Below are positions 41,593 through 53,600 of a stretch of DNA of 64,000 bases, one piece after another (position 1 is the first letter of the stretch; each line of letters begins with the position of its first letter). A model generated the notes under the pieces. That model saw nothing but the letters and a program-made list of their open reading frames with translations. It made no database searches and was not told the origin of the DNA. A program made the position numbers and the translations under genes. Location of the stretch: positions 1,175,001 to 1,239,000 of the forward strand of contig NC_087378.1 in assembly GCF_963675165.1 (NCBI RefSeq), in the 5' to 3' direction. This DNA comes from Halichondria panicea. Its lineage: Eukaryota; Porifera; Demospongiae; Suberitida; Halichondriidae.

Positions 41593-42996
41593 CTATTCTT
41601 TAGGATCTGTACATTGATATTTTATTTGTGGATCAGGGCTCCATTGGCTACCATTGGGATTAGAGCACCAGCACTTCGTTTCTTCTTTCTCAGTTACTCT
41701 GCATTGTATACTCTTATAGTATCCTTTGCAATTACATCCTTCATTCCATTTTCCATCCTCTCTTTTTTCCTCCCAACAATTTTTGTAATCAACATTTGTT
41801 GAATTTGGCCTATCACCACCTGGAAAAATAAGAATAATTAAACCTATCACAACATGAGATTCATCCTTACAATTTATAACCTCCATGGGTTGAACGTCAA
41901 CTCCACGAGCTCTCAGTGCACATTTCTGGACTCTCCATTCACATCTACTGCTGTAACTTTTTCTATCGTAAGGTATAGAGCAAAATGATCCTTGTTTTAC
42001 GTTTGTGCAGTTGTTCTGACACTGTAAATAAATAGAAGTGAGAGCTTAACACAACAATTGGTCTGATATTGATCAGAGATTAAGTGTTGAGAAGCCATTA
42101 TCATAACGAACAATTAAATATGCATGCAGCCCACTAAAAGACTCACATGTTCTGGGATTGGTAGTACGGCATCTTCATCTTCAGGCAGTTCTTGTCCAGA
42201 ATTAGGCAAGAACAAGTTGATATCTCCGCTTCCAAAGTGCTCCTCAGAAGAGTTCATACTCAATGTTCGTGGTAGAATGCATTGCACAATTTGTCTGCAC
42301 TTGTCAACTAATACTGTCAACCTAGAATGGAAAGAGTACATAATTATGCATGTGGCTACTATAGGTATAAGAGCAGTTCAACTTTACCTGAAACATATGG
42401 TTCCATTGTTGCCAGCCTCTTTTTTCCACTGGTAAGTTCTAGGCAAATCGTAGATTGAAACTGCATCCCATGTAGAGAATTCAATAGCCTGAAAAAACTT
42501 TATGTCAACAGCTATTGTTCAAAACATACTCTAAACTCACTGTATTGTCTTTAATGGTATAGGCTTCTGAATTTTCTGTGTCTTTAAAAGTCTCAAACTC
42601 TCCAATTGTATGTTTCGTGTTTTCAACAAAAGCTTCCACTTTAAACCATGATGGTCCAGGAGTATTCAGATCAGGACATTTTGTCCTATACACTTTCACT
42701 GTAGACATATATAACATTATTATAAAATGCAAACAACCCTCGTTTATAAATTATGCTGCTGACATTATTAGGGTATATACATGCAAGAGTAATAACTCAC
42801 CATCAATATTTAGATTGTTCAATGGCGAGTAGTAATTTTCATGTAACTTCATTGCATATAGACTTGTTGCAGAATGGTTCATTTTGTCACTGCACTTCAG
42901 ATTGCATTGTTGGGGAGCTACTGCATTGATTGACAGCAAGAGGAGGACTGCCAGCAGTGCCAGGACTCTGGTGCAGGAACTTGGAGTGAGCTGCAT
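41593..42996 (-). CDS. Secreted protein TY1-A: Kazal-like plus thyroglobulin type-1 domain
   Basis: Exons 42801-42996, 42541-42698, 42388-42488, 42147-42321, 41871-42021, 41593-41819 give 335 residues with consistent phases. The protein starts with a signal peptide (LALLAVLLLLSINAVA). Exons 1-3 encode an unfamiliar domain with the motif VKVYRTKCPD and ending GTICFR. Exon 4 adds an acidic linker (LPEDEDAVLPIPEH). Exon 5 has cysteine spacing like a Kazal/follistatin module (SSRCEWRVQKC..INC). The last exon encodes a thyroglobulin type-1 domain (CNCKGYYKSIQC ... CWCSNPNGSQ). The last intron is only 51 bp. TY1 domains often inhibit cysteine proteases or bind growth factors; a specific role here is not known. 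It is the paralogue of the next gene: the first three exons have identical phases. Confidence 0.78.
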
Positions 42997-43908
42997 CTTT
43001 GCTATTTTTGCTTTTCTATCAAGAGCTGAAGAAGTAGATTGGCTTCGAATGATGGAAAAGTAGCTCTCCCATTCACCTTTATATGGAGCAGTACTGCAGC
43101 AGCTACACCCCCTCTAGCCTAGCTGGGCGGAGCCCGGCACCCGTTCCCAACGGGTGCCGTCAGGGACGGTCGGGCTCCGCCCAACTACCTCTAGCCTTGT
43201 TCCCAGGCCGATTTTGTTCTAAAGAACTGGTTAGCGATAAAATTAATGTTCGCGATGTTCGCGGTAATTATGGGCCAGGAATCGAGGCTATAATGCCCAC
43301 GGCTACTATAATCAAAGAATCTTGTGAGCCAGTAGCCTCGAATCCAGGCCGATTTTAATCGGCCTGGTCTCGAGGCTAGTGAGCCAGAGGTGCTTAGCGC
43401 TTGTGGCCGGAGCATTTATAATTAAAATTAATGTGTTGCACAAAAAACTGGTTAAAAAAATATCTTTGCAACAAAATAAACTGGAGAGCGGCCTATTAAA
43501 AAACAAAATCGACTGGAAAAACAATTATTGAGTATGTAGCTACATGTACGTAGTGATACACATTAATTTTTACACGTTGAGTAGTAGCCTTCACTTCTCA
43601 GGCGATATTCTTGGAACACAGCTCAATTCACTGCACAAATAATATAATTATGCTGCTTATATATCACTTGAAATTTGCATCACACTACATGCAGGTTTTA
43701 CATACATAACACTATGAACACTGCCATGGTAGTATCACTGTAAACACTGCATGTGAACACATTGTCAAATACAGCAACGCAATTGGGCAGTGTAGTGACA
43801 CTGCATGTCTTTAGGTTCACATACAGCAAACAAACACGTCACTATAACAAACAATTGATATATACATGCAATATATATAGGTACTCACACCATGCATATA
43901 CAAGCTAC
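42997..43908. other. Intergenic region with two strong palindromes
   Basis: The 43125-43182 segment is a nested GC-rich hairpin: outer arms gggcggagcccg/cgggctccgccc and inner arms ggcacccgtt/aacgggtgcc. The 43333-43378 segment is another palindrome, tagcctcga-tccaggccgatt and its complement; part of that sequence (ggccgatt) also occurs at about 1624-1645 and 43204-43216, suggesting a small dispersed repeat. The region must hold the promoter of TY1-A and the 3' UTR of TY1-B. No gene was seen. Confidence 0.7.
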
Positions 43909-45688
43909 TTACAATGCCATGGATTCATTTCCACAGTCCACAATACTTGGCTCTGACATTTGTGCTCCATACTTCGAGGAGCACCAACAAGTCATGAATT
44001 TTATGTCTTGCTCAATCATGCACTGAATTGGTTGATATTGGCCTTCACAATCACACTGTGGTATCCAAGAAGAATTAATGGATTTGTAAAACTCCCTGTT
44101 TTGTCGACAAATTGGAGCTAAGTTGAGCGTCGTTTCCTTGGCGATATCTTCATGGATGTCATCCTCAGTTGAAGATATGTTGTCAGCTAAATCATCGTAA
44201 TAGTCTGTTAGAGTGTCGTCATACAATTCTTCCAATGCCTGTATCTCAATGTCCTTTACATGTGCAATACACTTTTCTATCCTCTCACAAGCTGTACTGT
44301 TTTCTTCCAACACTGTTAGCCTATAAAAGAGGCGTTACAAATTAACACTATATATATTAAACGAGCATCAAACATATGCGGTTTTTGCAAGTTTTATGTC
44401 GGTACGTGTGTCTGTATGACATCACAATTACCAGAGGCTATAGCAATGTGTCAATTTGGCTCATTTGCTTCGTGCTAAACATTCTTTAGTAAATATACGG
44501 TATATAGCTATGATATACCTGAAACATACTGATCCACTTTGGAGGTTTGAGTCAGTAACCTGAGGGGCTTTCCATATATGTCTTCCAGGAAAGTTGTAAA
44601 GTGATGCTTCACAAGGATAAAATAGCACTTCCTGTGCACGGAAATAACATCACTTAATGTCATGGTCAGTTTGTCTCAGCTCATGATGTATGAATGGAGT
44701 CATAAGTATTATATAATTTATACAACGTACCGGTTACGTCGGGTGGTCTCTTGGCATTATTAGGACATGGAATTGATTATCTCATAATTATGATTTAAGC
44801 AACGGATATTATAGTATAAGTGCATGCATGCATACATGCAGAGCCTCCAAGTATAGATTTTTAAATACTGAGTTCTCTCTTTTAATTCAAAAATAGGTAT
44901 AATTATAGACAATCATAATATGCTGCACTGTGACCTTTTGTTAGTTTATACAGAATAACTGCATGGCTTAGTTTTGTGAAAGGGACAGTGTATAGCATCC
45001 CTACAGCTTTAGTAACTCTTGCCCTATATACTGGTCATGCTATAGAAAGTAGCCATAAACAGCATTTCATCATGTTTTTGCTCCTTTTAGTACACGTATA
45101 CATGACTGAAAAGAAGCTGAAAAGAAAAGTTATACTTGGAGCATTAACAATGACTAGCTTACCAGCCAAGATTAAGGTAGGCTTACTGTGGCAGTGTCAC
45201 ATTGGTAGAAGTCCTGGTAGTGGGACATTGGGATTAGCCGTCCAGTGTCTAGCTGCGGTTCCTTTGAGTCACTGGTGCTTTCATTAGTACCCTCCTGGTC
45301 CCAGTACGCTTCAAGTTGATACCATCTTGGAAGTAATGACCCATTTGAGATGGGACACTTTGTTCTGAACACTTTCACTGCAATTGAGAAAATGTAAACA
45401 ATTCCAGCCAGGTCATGTAATTTATACTACAATGAATTCACCTTTAATCTCCTCATTTGACATAAAATTATCAGCATTAATAGCCAAGGAGTATCCATTT
45501 GCTTCTTTCATTTGAGGGCAAGTTATTGTTGGTCTGCTTTTGCTCTGATTATTGCAGCTCCTAAACTCATACATTGGAGCCAATGGCCCCTGCTTACTTT
45601 TTTCATTCTCAACAGGCTTGCTTGTCACAGTGATTGCAAGGAAAATAATGAGAAAGCATAAGCTTTGATGGTACTTGCCTTCCAGCAT
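43909..45688 (-). CDS. Secreted protein TY1-B with thyroglobulin type-1 domain
   Basis: Exons 45442-45688, 45187-45377, 44519-44631, 43909-44320 give 320 residues with consistent phases. It has a signal peptide (LCFLIIFLAITVTS), then a domain with the motif VKVFRTKCPI and ending GSVCFR, an acidic linker (TLTDYYDDLADNISS...) and a C-terminal TY1-type domain (CDCEGQYQPIQC ... CWCSSKYGAQ). The phases of exons 1-3 (1, 0, 2) equal those of TY1-A, and both share KV(Y/F)RTKCP and CFRLTVL, so they are tandem paralogues. This copy lacks the separate Kazal-like exon. Sequence identity outside the motifs is low, so the duplication is old or fast-evolving. The start codon is 204 bp from that of the ferlin gene on the opposite strand. 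Confidence 0.75.
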
Positions 45689-45892
45689 TGCTCTAGGTAT
45701 AGAGATTGTTTAGACCAGTTCATATAATTTTGCTTTTTATTAAAATGCAGGCAAGGTATTCACTACGCATGCGCAAACTATAGAGGATACAGGAAGTTGG
45801 TGGTGAGAACTTAGAGGGCTTCTCTGCACTGAGAGCTGAGGTCTTCACAAAGAAGCTGCTTGTCTGGACGTATTGCTGCTACAGAGGCCAAG
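45689..45892. promoter_or_regulatory. Probable bidirectional promoter, TY1-B / ferlin
   Basis: Only 204 bp separate the divergent start codons. It contains cactacgcatgcgcaaac, an NRF1-like palindrome (tgcgcatgcgc type), which is common in animal bidirectional promoters. Its use here is inference. Confidence 0.5.
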
Positions 45893-48800
45893 ATGTCGCT
45901 GACGGTGGTAGTCAAGTCAGCAAGCAAACTCCCTAATGTGGAGAGGTTCTCTAAGAGTGACCCAATGACTGTTGTCACACTACAAGGTATGCATAGTAGA
46001 TGCATTCTCAAAGGGGCAGATCCCCCCCCCCCCCCCCCCTAGTATAGCACACACACTGCACAGTTATTTTTAGTGAAGCCTTTATGAGTTTATGTGCATA
46101 TTTATCCGAGTGTATTATCTCAATTAACGTGCATTTACCAAACATAGATGGGTTTAGGTTACCATTTAAGGGGATGACAGTAGTGCTCACATTGAACCCC
46201 ACTGCTATACTTATCGATTCTTGTCACGTTTTGTCACTTTTAGCACGTCTTTGGGTGTTTAAGGTGTCACATGTGTCCTTCATTTATTGAAGGCTTTTCA
46301 CATAGCATAGTACACATTGTGAATGGTTGTCCTATTGTAATGTCTGCATGTACCTGTCCATTGAAACGCTCTCACCTCTGTTAATTAAGCTTGAGCAATG
46401 GGCTCTTGATTTTGCTAACCTCCCACTTTTGTGTGTCGCTTCTCGTGATTAATGATGTGTGGTGAGGTTAGCTATGTGTGGTTAGAACTGTAACCTAAGA
46501 AACCTTTCTCAAATTGTTTTCACAATGTACGGCGATTTCCCTGGACATTATTATGCTTTGACTATAGTAATCTGGTATGCTCTTAGGTGTCAAGCAGAAG
46601 ACTGCAGTCATTGACAACAATTTGGATCCAGAATGGAATGAGGTGAGCTCTGGTTTGTTGCTAGGTGATGTTAGTATTGTCCTGATCAATGTCCTATGGG
46701 CTCATTCATAGAATTGGCTTGTGCCCACTAATGGACCTATTGTATGGCACTGGTTTCCTAGCAATATTCGTACTCGTGGTCTGAGTTATAAAAATGGGCC
46801 CTATATTATATCTCTACTACAAAGCCCACCCCCCACCCCCCTTCACAGTGTCACTGCGTGTGATAGCTAATTATCTCTGGTAGGGAATATAATTATTAGG
46901 GATAATTATTTGGGCATGAGCATACTGTACCTATATAGCCTGTATCACTAGGTAACTGATCCAATATTGGATAGTGGGTACATTTCGGTTAATTTTCACG
47001 GAATAGCAGCCTTTTTGCAGCATGCATGCATGCGATATTAAATTCGTGGGTATAAATGTTCGCAGTACATGCTTAATCAGCGAAAACCGCGAACATTTAA
47101 CCTGCTGTATGGTATGTTTAACTAGTCAAAAGCCTTCTTAAACAGTATCTGTTTAACCCCTTCAGAGCCTGGAATTCCCGCTGCAAAGTGCACTAGCCAA
47201 CTCTGAGGTTCTCAAAGTGGAAGTGTTTGATCACGAGAAAATGGGTCGTAACAGGTGAGTGAGAGAGAATGGAAGCTGTACACATTGTGAATGTAATATG
47301 AGCCATGAGAACAGATGTTATATCCATAGATATTCTGAGAATCTTAAAACGTTCATACAAACATACATGTACCAGTAGCTGGGGTATTGTTCAAAACGCC
47401 ACATGTAGTATCCATTGTGTAGGCAGAGGTCAGTGTGTGTTTTTTGCACTCCCAATTATTAAGGAATTCATGGCCATCCCATTATCATCACAACCAAGTG
47501 ACCTTATAAGTATACTTTAATTGTGTTCAGCTGTTGTAGATGGTGCTGAAAATATTCATACTTAGGGATTAATTGTGTCCCCTTGCTGTCCGTCAATTCT
47601 CTGCGCATGTTGTAAGCATAATTATTATACGTACATGTACAGTTGTATAAAGCAGAGGATATTCTAGTTCCACATTCTATTATTTTATTGATGCTGCAGA
47701 ATTCTTGGTTCAGCGGACGTACCGCTGAGAGAGGCTGTGTCCAATGGCAAGCAGTCCATCAACGCTACCCTCAAGGGCAAGAAAGGAGACATGCTTGACG
47801 TGAGAACTCTGTCTCTCTTATAATTAATAATATAATTGGTGTTGGGTGGGTTGGTGTAAACCTAATAGTGCTAACTCAGCATATTTCATGGGGTCTTATA
47901 TGAAGTATCAACCATAATTTTATATTTATTTGTCTCTAAGGGAAATTGTGGTTGCTTAAGGAATGTTGTGTTAGGTTCGTCATGAGAATGTTGCTAATTT
48001 TGGCCAAATAGATACATTTTGTAGTAGGGGAACGCTAAATATTGACGAGGGGCGTGCAGTGTAATTGGTGTGAGGTACGTGGCCTCTGTGTGGGTGATAT
48101 GTAAGGTTTGTAACCACCTGAGGCTATTACCTGCTTGTATGCATCAGTACCAAGAACCATCTCATGCTTGGGAACTTGTAGATGATGCCCAGACTTTTGT
48201 CTCTGCCAATTTTTCTGTTACTGATACCCCTTTAAAATTTTGTGTGGCCACACAATGGTTTTTTTTGGTTCTTCTATTATATGTGCTTTGTTGGGCCTTT
48301 GTACGACCATTTTAATTGCTTAGTACCGTACTACCAAATCGAGCATGTCGTTAGCTGCATTGTAGTGAAAAGTGTTTTTTTACTTGATCTCTTTGATCGG
48401 TTCTTTTGATTGGTGAAACGATTTGGGAACTCTCTATGAGCATATAATTATAGCAGCTGTAGGGTGATCTGTTTTCTGGCCACACAACTATAGACATGAT
48501 GGTTCAGTCTTCAGTCTGTGTGCATGAGATGTGCTCCACTGAACCGGGTACTCACACATTCACACACTGCCTAAAATAGAATTTACAATTATCAAAGTAG
48601 ACTGTGAAATGTGTGTTTTAAGTTCCAATTAGAATCATTAATATGTGGGTACCCCTAGCTTAATGATTGGCTGTCACTACACAATGATTATAGTACGTAC
48701 CTTGTTTGTTTCTTGAATATTTCCTTCTGATAAAACGTATGTTCTTTATCCCCCATGACTGACAATAGTACTCACTAAACAGGTCGACTATGGCTAGATG

Positions 48801-50579
48801 TCTTAATTTATTACTTATTACTTATTACTAATTAAAGTATTGTGTAAAAATGTGAAAGACGGCCTGGTATACACTGTCTGCGCATGCGTCAATTGCCCCC
48901 AAGATTCTTGGGGGTCGAGATAAATTACTCTCCTTTGCTTGTACTTTTTGTGTGCATGCGGAATTGAAATTTTTTAGGTGAGGTGATAACAAGTAATTTT
49001 TTTAAATAGTGAGTGCATGTTTATATACATACCGTATATCTTCTAATTTATCGGACAGCAAAAAATAATTATTTTGGAAATTGTCTGGGTATAATTGGAA
49101 CAGATTTTTATAGAGCATGCAAAGTGTCCGGAATAATTAGAACAAGCAAGCAGCTGCATGCGAGCTAGCTAAGTTTAATAGAACAGTGTGCGACTGAATA
49201 GTTGCACTAGCTATCTAAAACTAGCTCTCAAAGCTATCTAACTGCAACACTCTAAGTCTTACTTGCCGTCTATGAATGAAACTCAACTTTTCAAGGGTAT
49301 TGTCCGGATATTTAGAACAAATGTAATATTAAAGCACTGGAGTGTCCGTTGTATTAGAACAACGAAAATTGCCCAAAAGAGTGTCCGGGGTAATTAGAAG
49401 TGTCCGATAAATTAGAAGATATACGGTAATTATGTACTTGTTTACAAGTTGAATATTTTGCTGCTGGCAACAACATGTGTACTAAGATGTTCAATAATCG
49501 CTGCATGTACTCACTAAACAGGTCGACTATGGCTTGATGTCTTCCTGTGTGTGTGGTATATATATTATTGTGTGTATTATACTTACGTAACAGGGTCATG
49601 CACACTTATGTGTTTCTGCTCATGCAGGCTAAGATCAAGTTGGACATCACGTACACTGCTCCCGCCGGGAGTGGAGGGGGTGGAGGTGACGATGGTGGAG
49701 ACGATGACGATGAGGAGGGTGGTGGTGGTGGAGGAGGTGAGGGCGTGTGTGTGGAGGGGGTGGGCATGTGTGTGGAGGATGTGTAGAGAGTGGGCAGCAC
49801 TTGGCCCTACTTTCTACTTTTGAATGCTGATTGCTAGTACTTGGTTGCCATAATTGATATGCCATTGCTTAGTTACCAGGTATTTGTAAACACATTCTTA
49901 GAGAGTTTGTTTGCACTCATGTGATGGTGCATGTGATGATGGTGCATGTGATGGTGGTGCATGTGATGGTGCATGTGATGGTGCATGTTACTCAAGGTGT
50001 GGTTTGAAAATGTGCACTGTCAACAAATACCACAGAGATCATATTACGTATAAAATGACGTACTGTGTATATAAACGCGGCTTCTATTCCTGGGATGGCA
50101 ATCATACACTTCCTTCGCTATGCACACAATCAAATTGTCTAGAGTCTATTCCTAGTACAGTCAGTTGCCCTGCTCCAACAGAAATAAGAGAGATTTGGCA
50201 ATGTCTACATGTAGCTATAATAATACTCTAAGTATACTTTGGCTGTGAATATATTATACTGGCTATTAGTTCCTGTAGCTGTTAGAATATGCCTTTCAAG
50301 AAGAAGAAGTCATCCACCAAGGATGTGTCTGACTCTGAGGATATAGAGGAACCTAGCGAGCCTGATCTTGTTGAAGATGATGATCTGGGTCAGTAGATCG
50401 ACACTGTCCTTGACACTGATCTGAGTCTCTTAAAGGCCACCACAGTATTATAGCTACAGTGGGCCTGAGCCTCTATGATATTGGTTTAGCAAAGCCATCC
50501 GACACACTTGATTAAACTCACTTTAATTATGCTTGTTCGGTTACATAATTATGCTTGTTCGGGCGTAATCAATTAAGTG

Positions 50580-50616
<37 letters not shown>

Positions 50617-53600
50617 GACATGACAATGACGTACACGTATCTGATGAAGTAATCATCAATCTGCCCCCCCCCCTTCAGGTGAGGCAGATGGTGATGAAGA
50701 TGGAGAAGGTGGCGAAGGTGGTGAGGGTGGTGAGGAGGGGGAGGCTGGTGAGGAGGGTGGAGCTGGTGGAGCTGGTGGAGGGGGCGGTGGATCAAAGTAC
50801 GTCACCGTTACAGTCTACACTGTATCTATACTGACATCTCTGTAACCTGTAGAGCATTGTACATGCATACATGTATATAGCAGCTTCTTGCAGCCTTTGC
50901 TTTTATGTGTAAAGTTCAACGACAGTAGCCATGATGCATAACTTGAGTTAGGATGTCCTTTTTGTTTTTCATAGTGCTACAACATAGTCTGTGCCTTTGA
51001 GCCTAATTGTATCTTGAAGAGAAGTATATATATGGGCGTTTTTTCTGAGCTAGTAATAAAAGTGGTGATATCATACGCTTAGCCTCTATGATCCACAGCA
51101 ATAACTTATTTTGTAATTTGCCACGGTTACATTTTATACCAAGTATGGATCATAATTGTGCTCCCCTGCCATCTCTTTCCTACAGACCCACCAAGAAGTC
51201 TCAGCGACGCAAGACTGGCCAGAGGAACAAGCTTCCCAACAAGGTCATGGACTTTCAAGTGCGTATTCACATACTCGAGGGCCGACAGCTGGTGGGCAGT
51301 GGGATCAACCCTGTCGTTAAGGTGATTTGCGGCAAGGACATCCAGGAGACCAGTATTCAGAAGGGGACCAACAGTCCAAGTTGGGACCAGGTGAGTGTGT
51401 GTGTGTGTGGGTGTGTGTGTAGTATGTTGTGTGGGTGTATGTGTAGTATGTTGTGTGGGTGTATGTGTGTAGTGTACGTAACTACAACTCATTAATTAGA
51501 TACAATGTAATTGAAGCCTCCGATCGATGCATTACTTTAATTACTCTGGTAATTGATTAACAAAAAGCGTGTAATTTCTCAACTTGTTATTATTGGCTCC
51601 GTTATGAGCAAATTAGTCACGGTATTGAGTGGAGAACCACTACTGAGAAACAGTTGTAATTGCATGCTTCTCATGTCTATTTGGTTGACTGAATTGTGTG
51701 TGCTCAACCTTAAGTCCTTTGCAGTCGACCAGTTGGGGAAATCCCATACGAATTCTGTGTGTTACTTGCACGAACAGTCTAATACTGATACCCCTCCCTC
51801 CCTCCCAGGTGCTGTTCTTCAACATGAAGGAACTTCCTTCCGAGATGTTCGATCGTATCGTGGACGTCAAAATCCTCAATGCCAAGAGAGTTGTGTTTGA
51901 CGCTCTGATTGGCTCGTTCAAATTCGATCTGGGCATGGTGTACGACGAACCAGAGCACTGCTTCATACACAAGTGGCTACTTCTAACGGACCCTGGGGAT
52001 TCGGGCGGAGCTGCTAAGGGCTACCTCAAGGTCAGCATCCAGATCCTAGGCCCTGGAGATGACCCCAAACCATCACCCAGCGATATAGGACAGGAGACTG
52101 TGGATATTGAGTCGTGAGTTGTTTGTATAGTGGGTAATTTTCGGGGGGCAAAATATATTCGTGGTTGTGCAATATTTAGTCAGTTCGTGCATGGATATTA
52201 TTTTTGTGTTTGCTGCTTGCACTGCAGGTAAAGTAAATAATCACAGTCAATGTTGCTTCATTCGTTGGTAAAATATTTGTGGTCCAGTGTGTTCAACCAC
52301 GAGAAAACCACGAAAATTACCGATACATGTACAGTGAATGCATGTATGACTGTATGCAGGGGGAACTTTGTATGTGTGTGTGTGTGTGTATGTGTGTGTG
52401 GTATTTGGCATGTGACACTTACATAATCTGTTACTGTCGGAAGTATCGGCAAAACTACGTGTGTTGCTGTCAACAAAGCTTACTACATTTCCTTCGTCTT
52501 CACATTGGTGGTTTGCATGCACCAGTGTGTGTGTGTGTTATGGAGTTAAACACGTTGTTATCTTGTCACACCTAGAAACCTCCTCCGCCCGTCTGGCGTT
52601 CGATTGGTCCCTGGCACTCTCACCATCCGTGTCATCCGAGGGGAGGACCTTCCACAAATGGATGCCGGGTATTTTGAGGGAATCAAGAAGATCCTCCGAG
52701 TTGGAACGGTACAAAAGGAGCTGGTTGACCCCTACTGCATTGTGAACTTTGCTGGGCACAAAGGGCGCACAGCTGTCATCTGGAATGAGCAAGATCCAGA
52801 ATGGAACCGTCAGATCAACCTCGGTGTCAGGGTAGGTGTATGGCATTGTATACTGCTGATCAATGCAGTATCCCCCAGCCCACTGTCTCACCCTTTCTTC
52901 CACTATCCCTCACTCTGTCCTTTTTCCTCACTATGTGTACAATGTATTTGTGCAAGTAAGGGGAGAAGATGATTAAGTATGGCTATTATGATAGTTAGTA
53001 CATTTCATCTTTCCTCTGCAGCTGCCCTCCATGTGTGAGAGAATCAGATTTCAAGTGAAAGACAAGTAAGCTAGCCCAGCTAGCTAGCTCCTTCTTTGCT
53101 GGATACCCACTGTGTTAGTGCATGTCTTGTCTCATTCTGTATTACTTAGCTATTATAGCTAGGACCTCTTATTTCAAGGCACCCTGTAAATGTAATTTCC
53201 TCTGTGTAAGCTAGCACATTCATTTGCTGTGGTTTCTCCCTGCAGGGATCGAGCTAACAAGGATGACTACATTGGTACCTGCTTTCTCAACCTCTCCCAC
53301 ATCCAAGCACCTGGAGAGACAGGTACGTATAGAGCAGCTGCATACATCTTTGACTGCATGCATGGTTGCCAGTGTTTGCACACACACAATACGGAGTACT
53401 TGTATAGGAATCTACAACTCTTGTGAAGTGGGTGACATCAGGCGTATATTCATGTACTCCTCCTGGTGACATGCAATTAGTATGAAATGAATGTTTCTTG
53501 TTCAGGTTTTCCTCCCACCTATGGGCCGTGTTTCATCAACATGTACGGCTCTCCCCGAGAGTTCTCTGACCTCCCCGACAAGTTTGAGTATCTTAACAAG

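Noticed and set aside
49606-49865. Minus-strand Pro/His/Ser-rich frames
   Set aside because: Antisense of the Gly/Asp-rich linker exon of the ferlin gene.
50541-50795. Minus-strand His/Pro-rich frame
   Set aside because: Antisense of the Gly/Glu-rich ferlin linker exon at 50679-50796 and the GT repeat.
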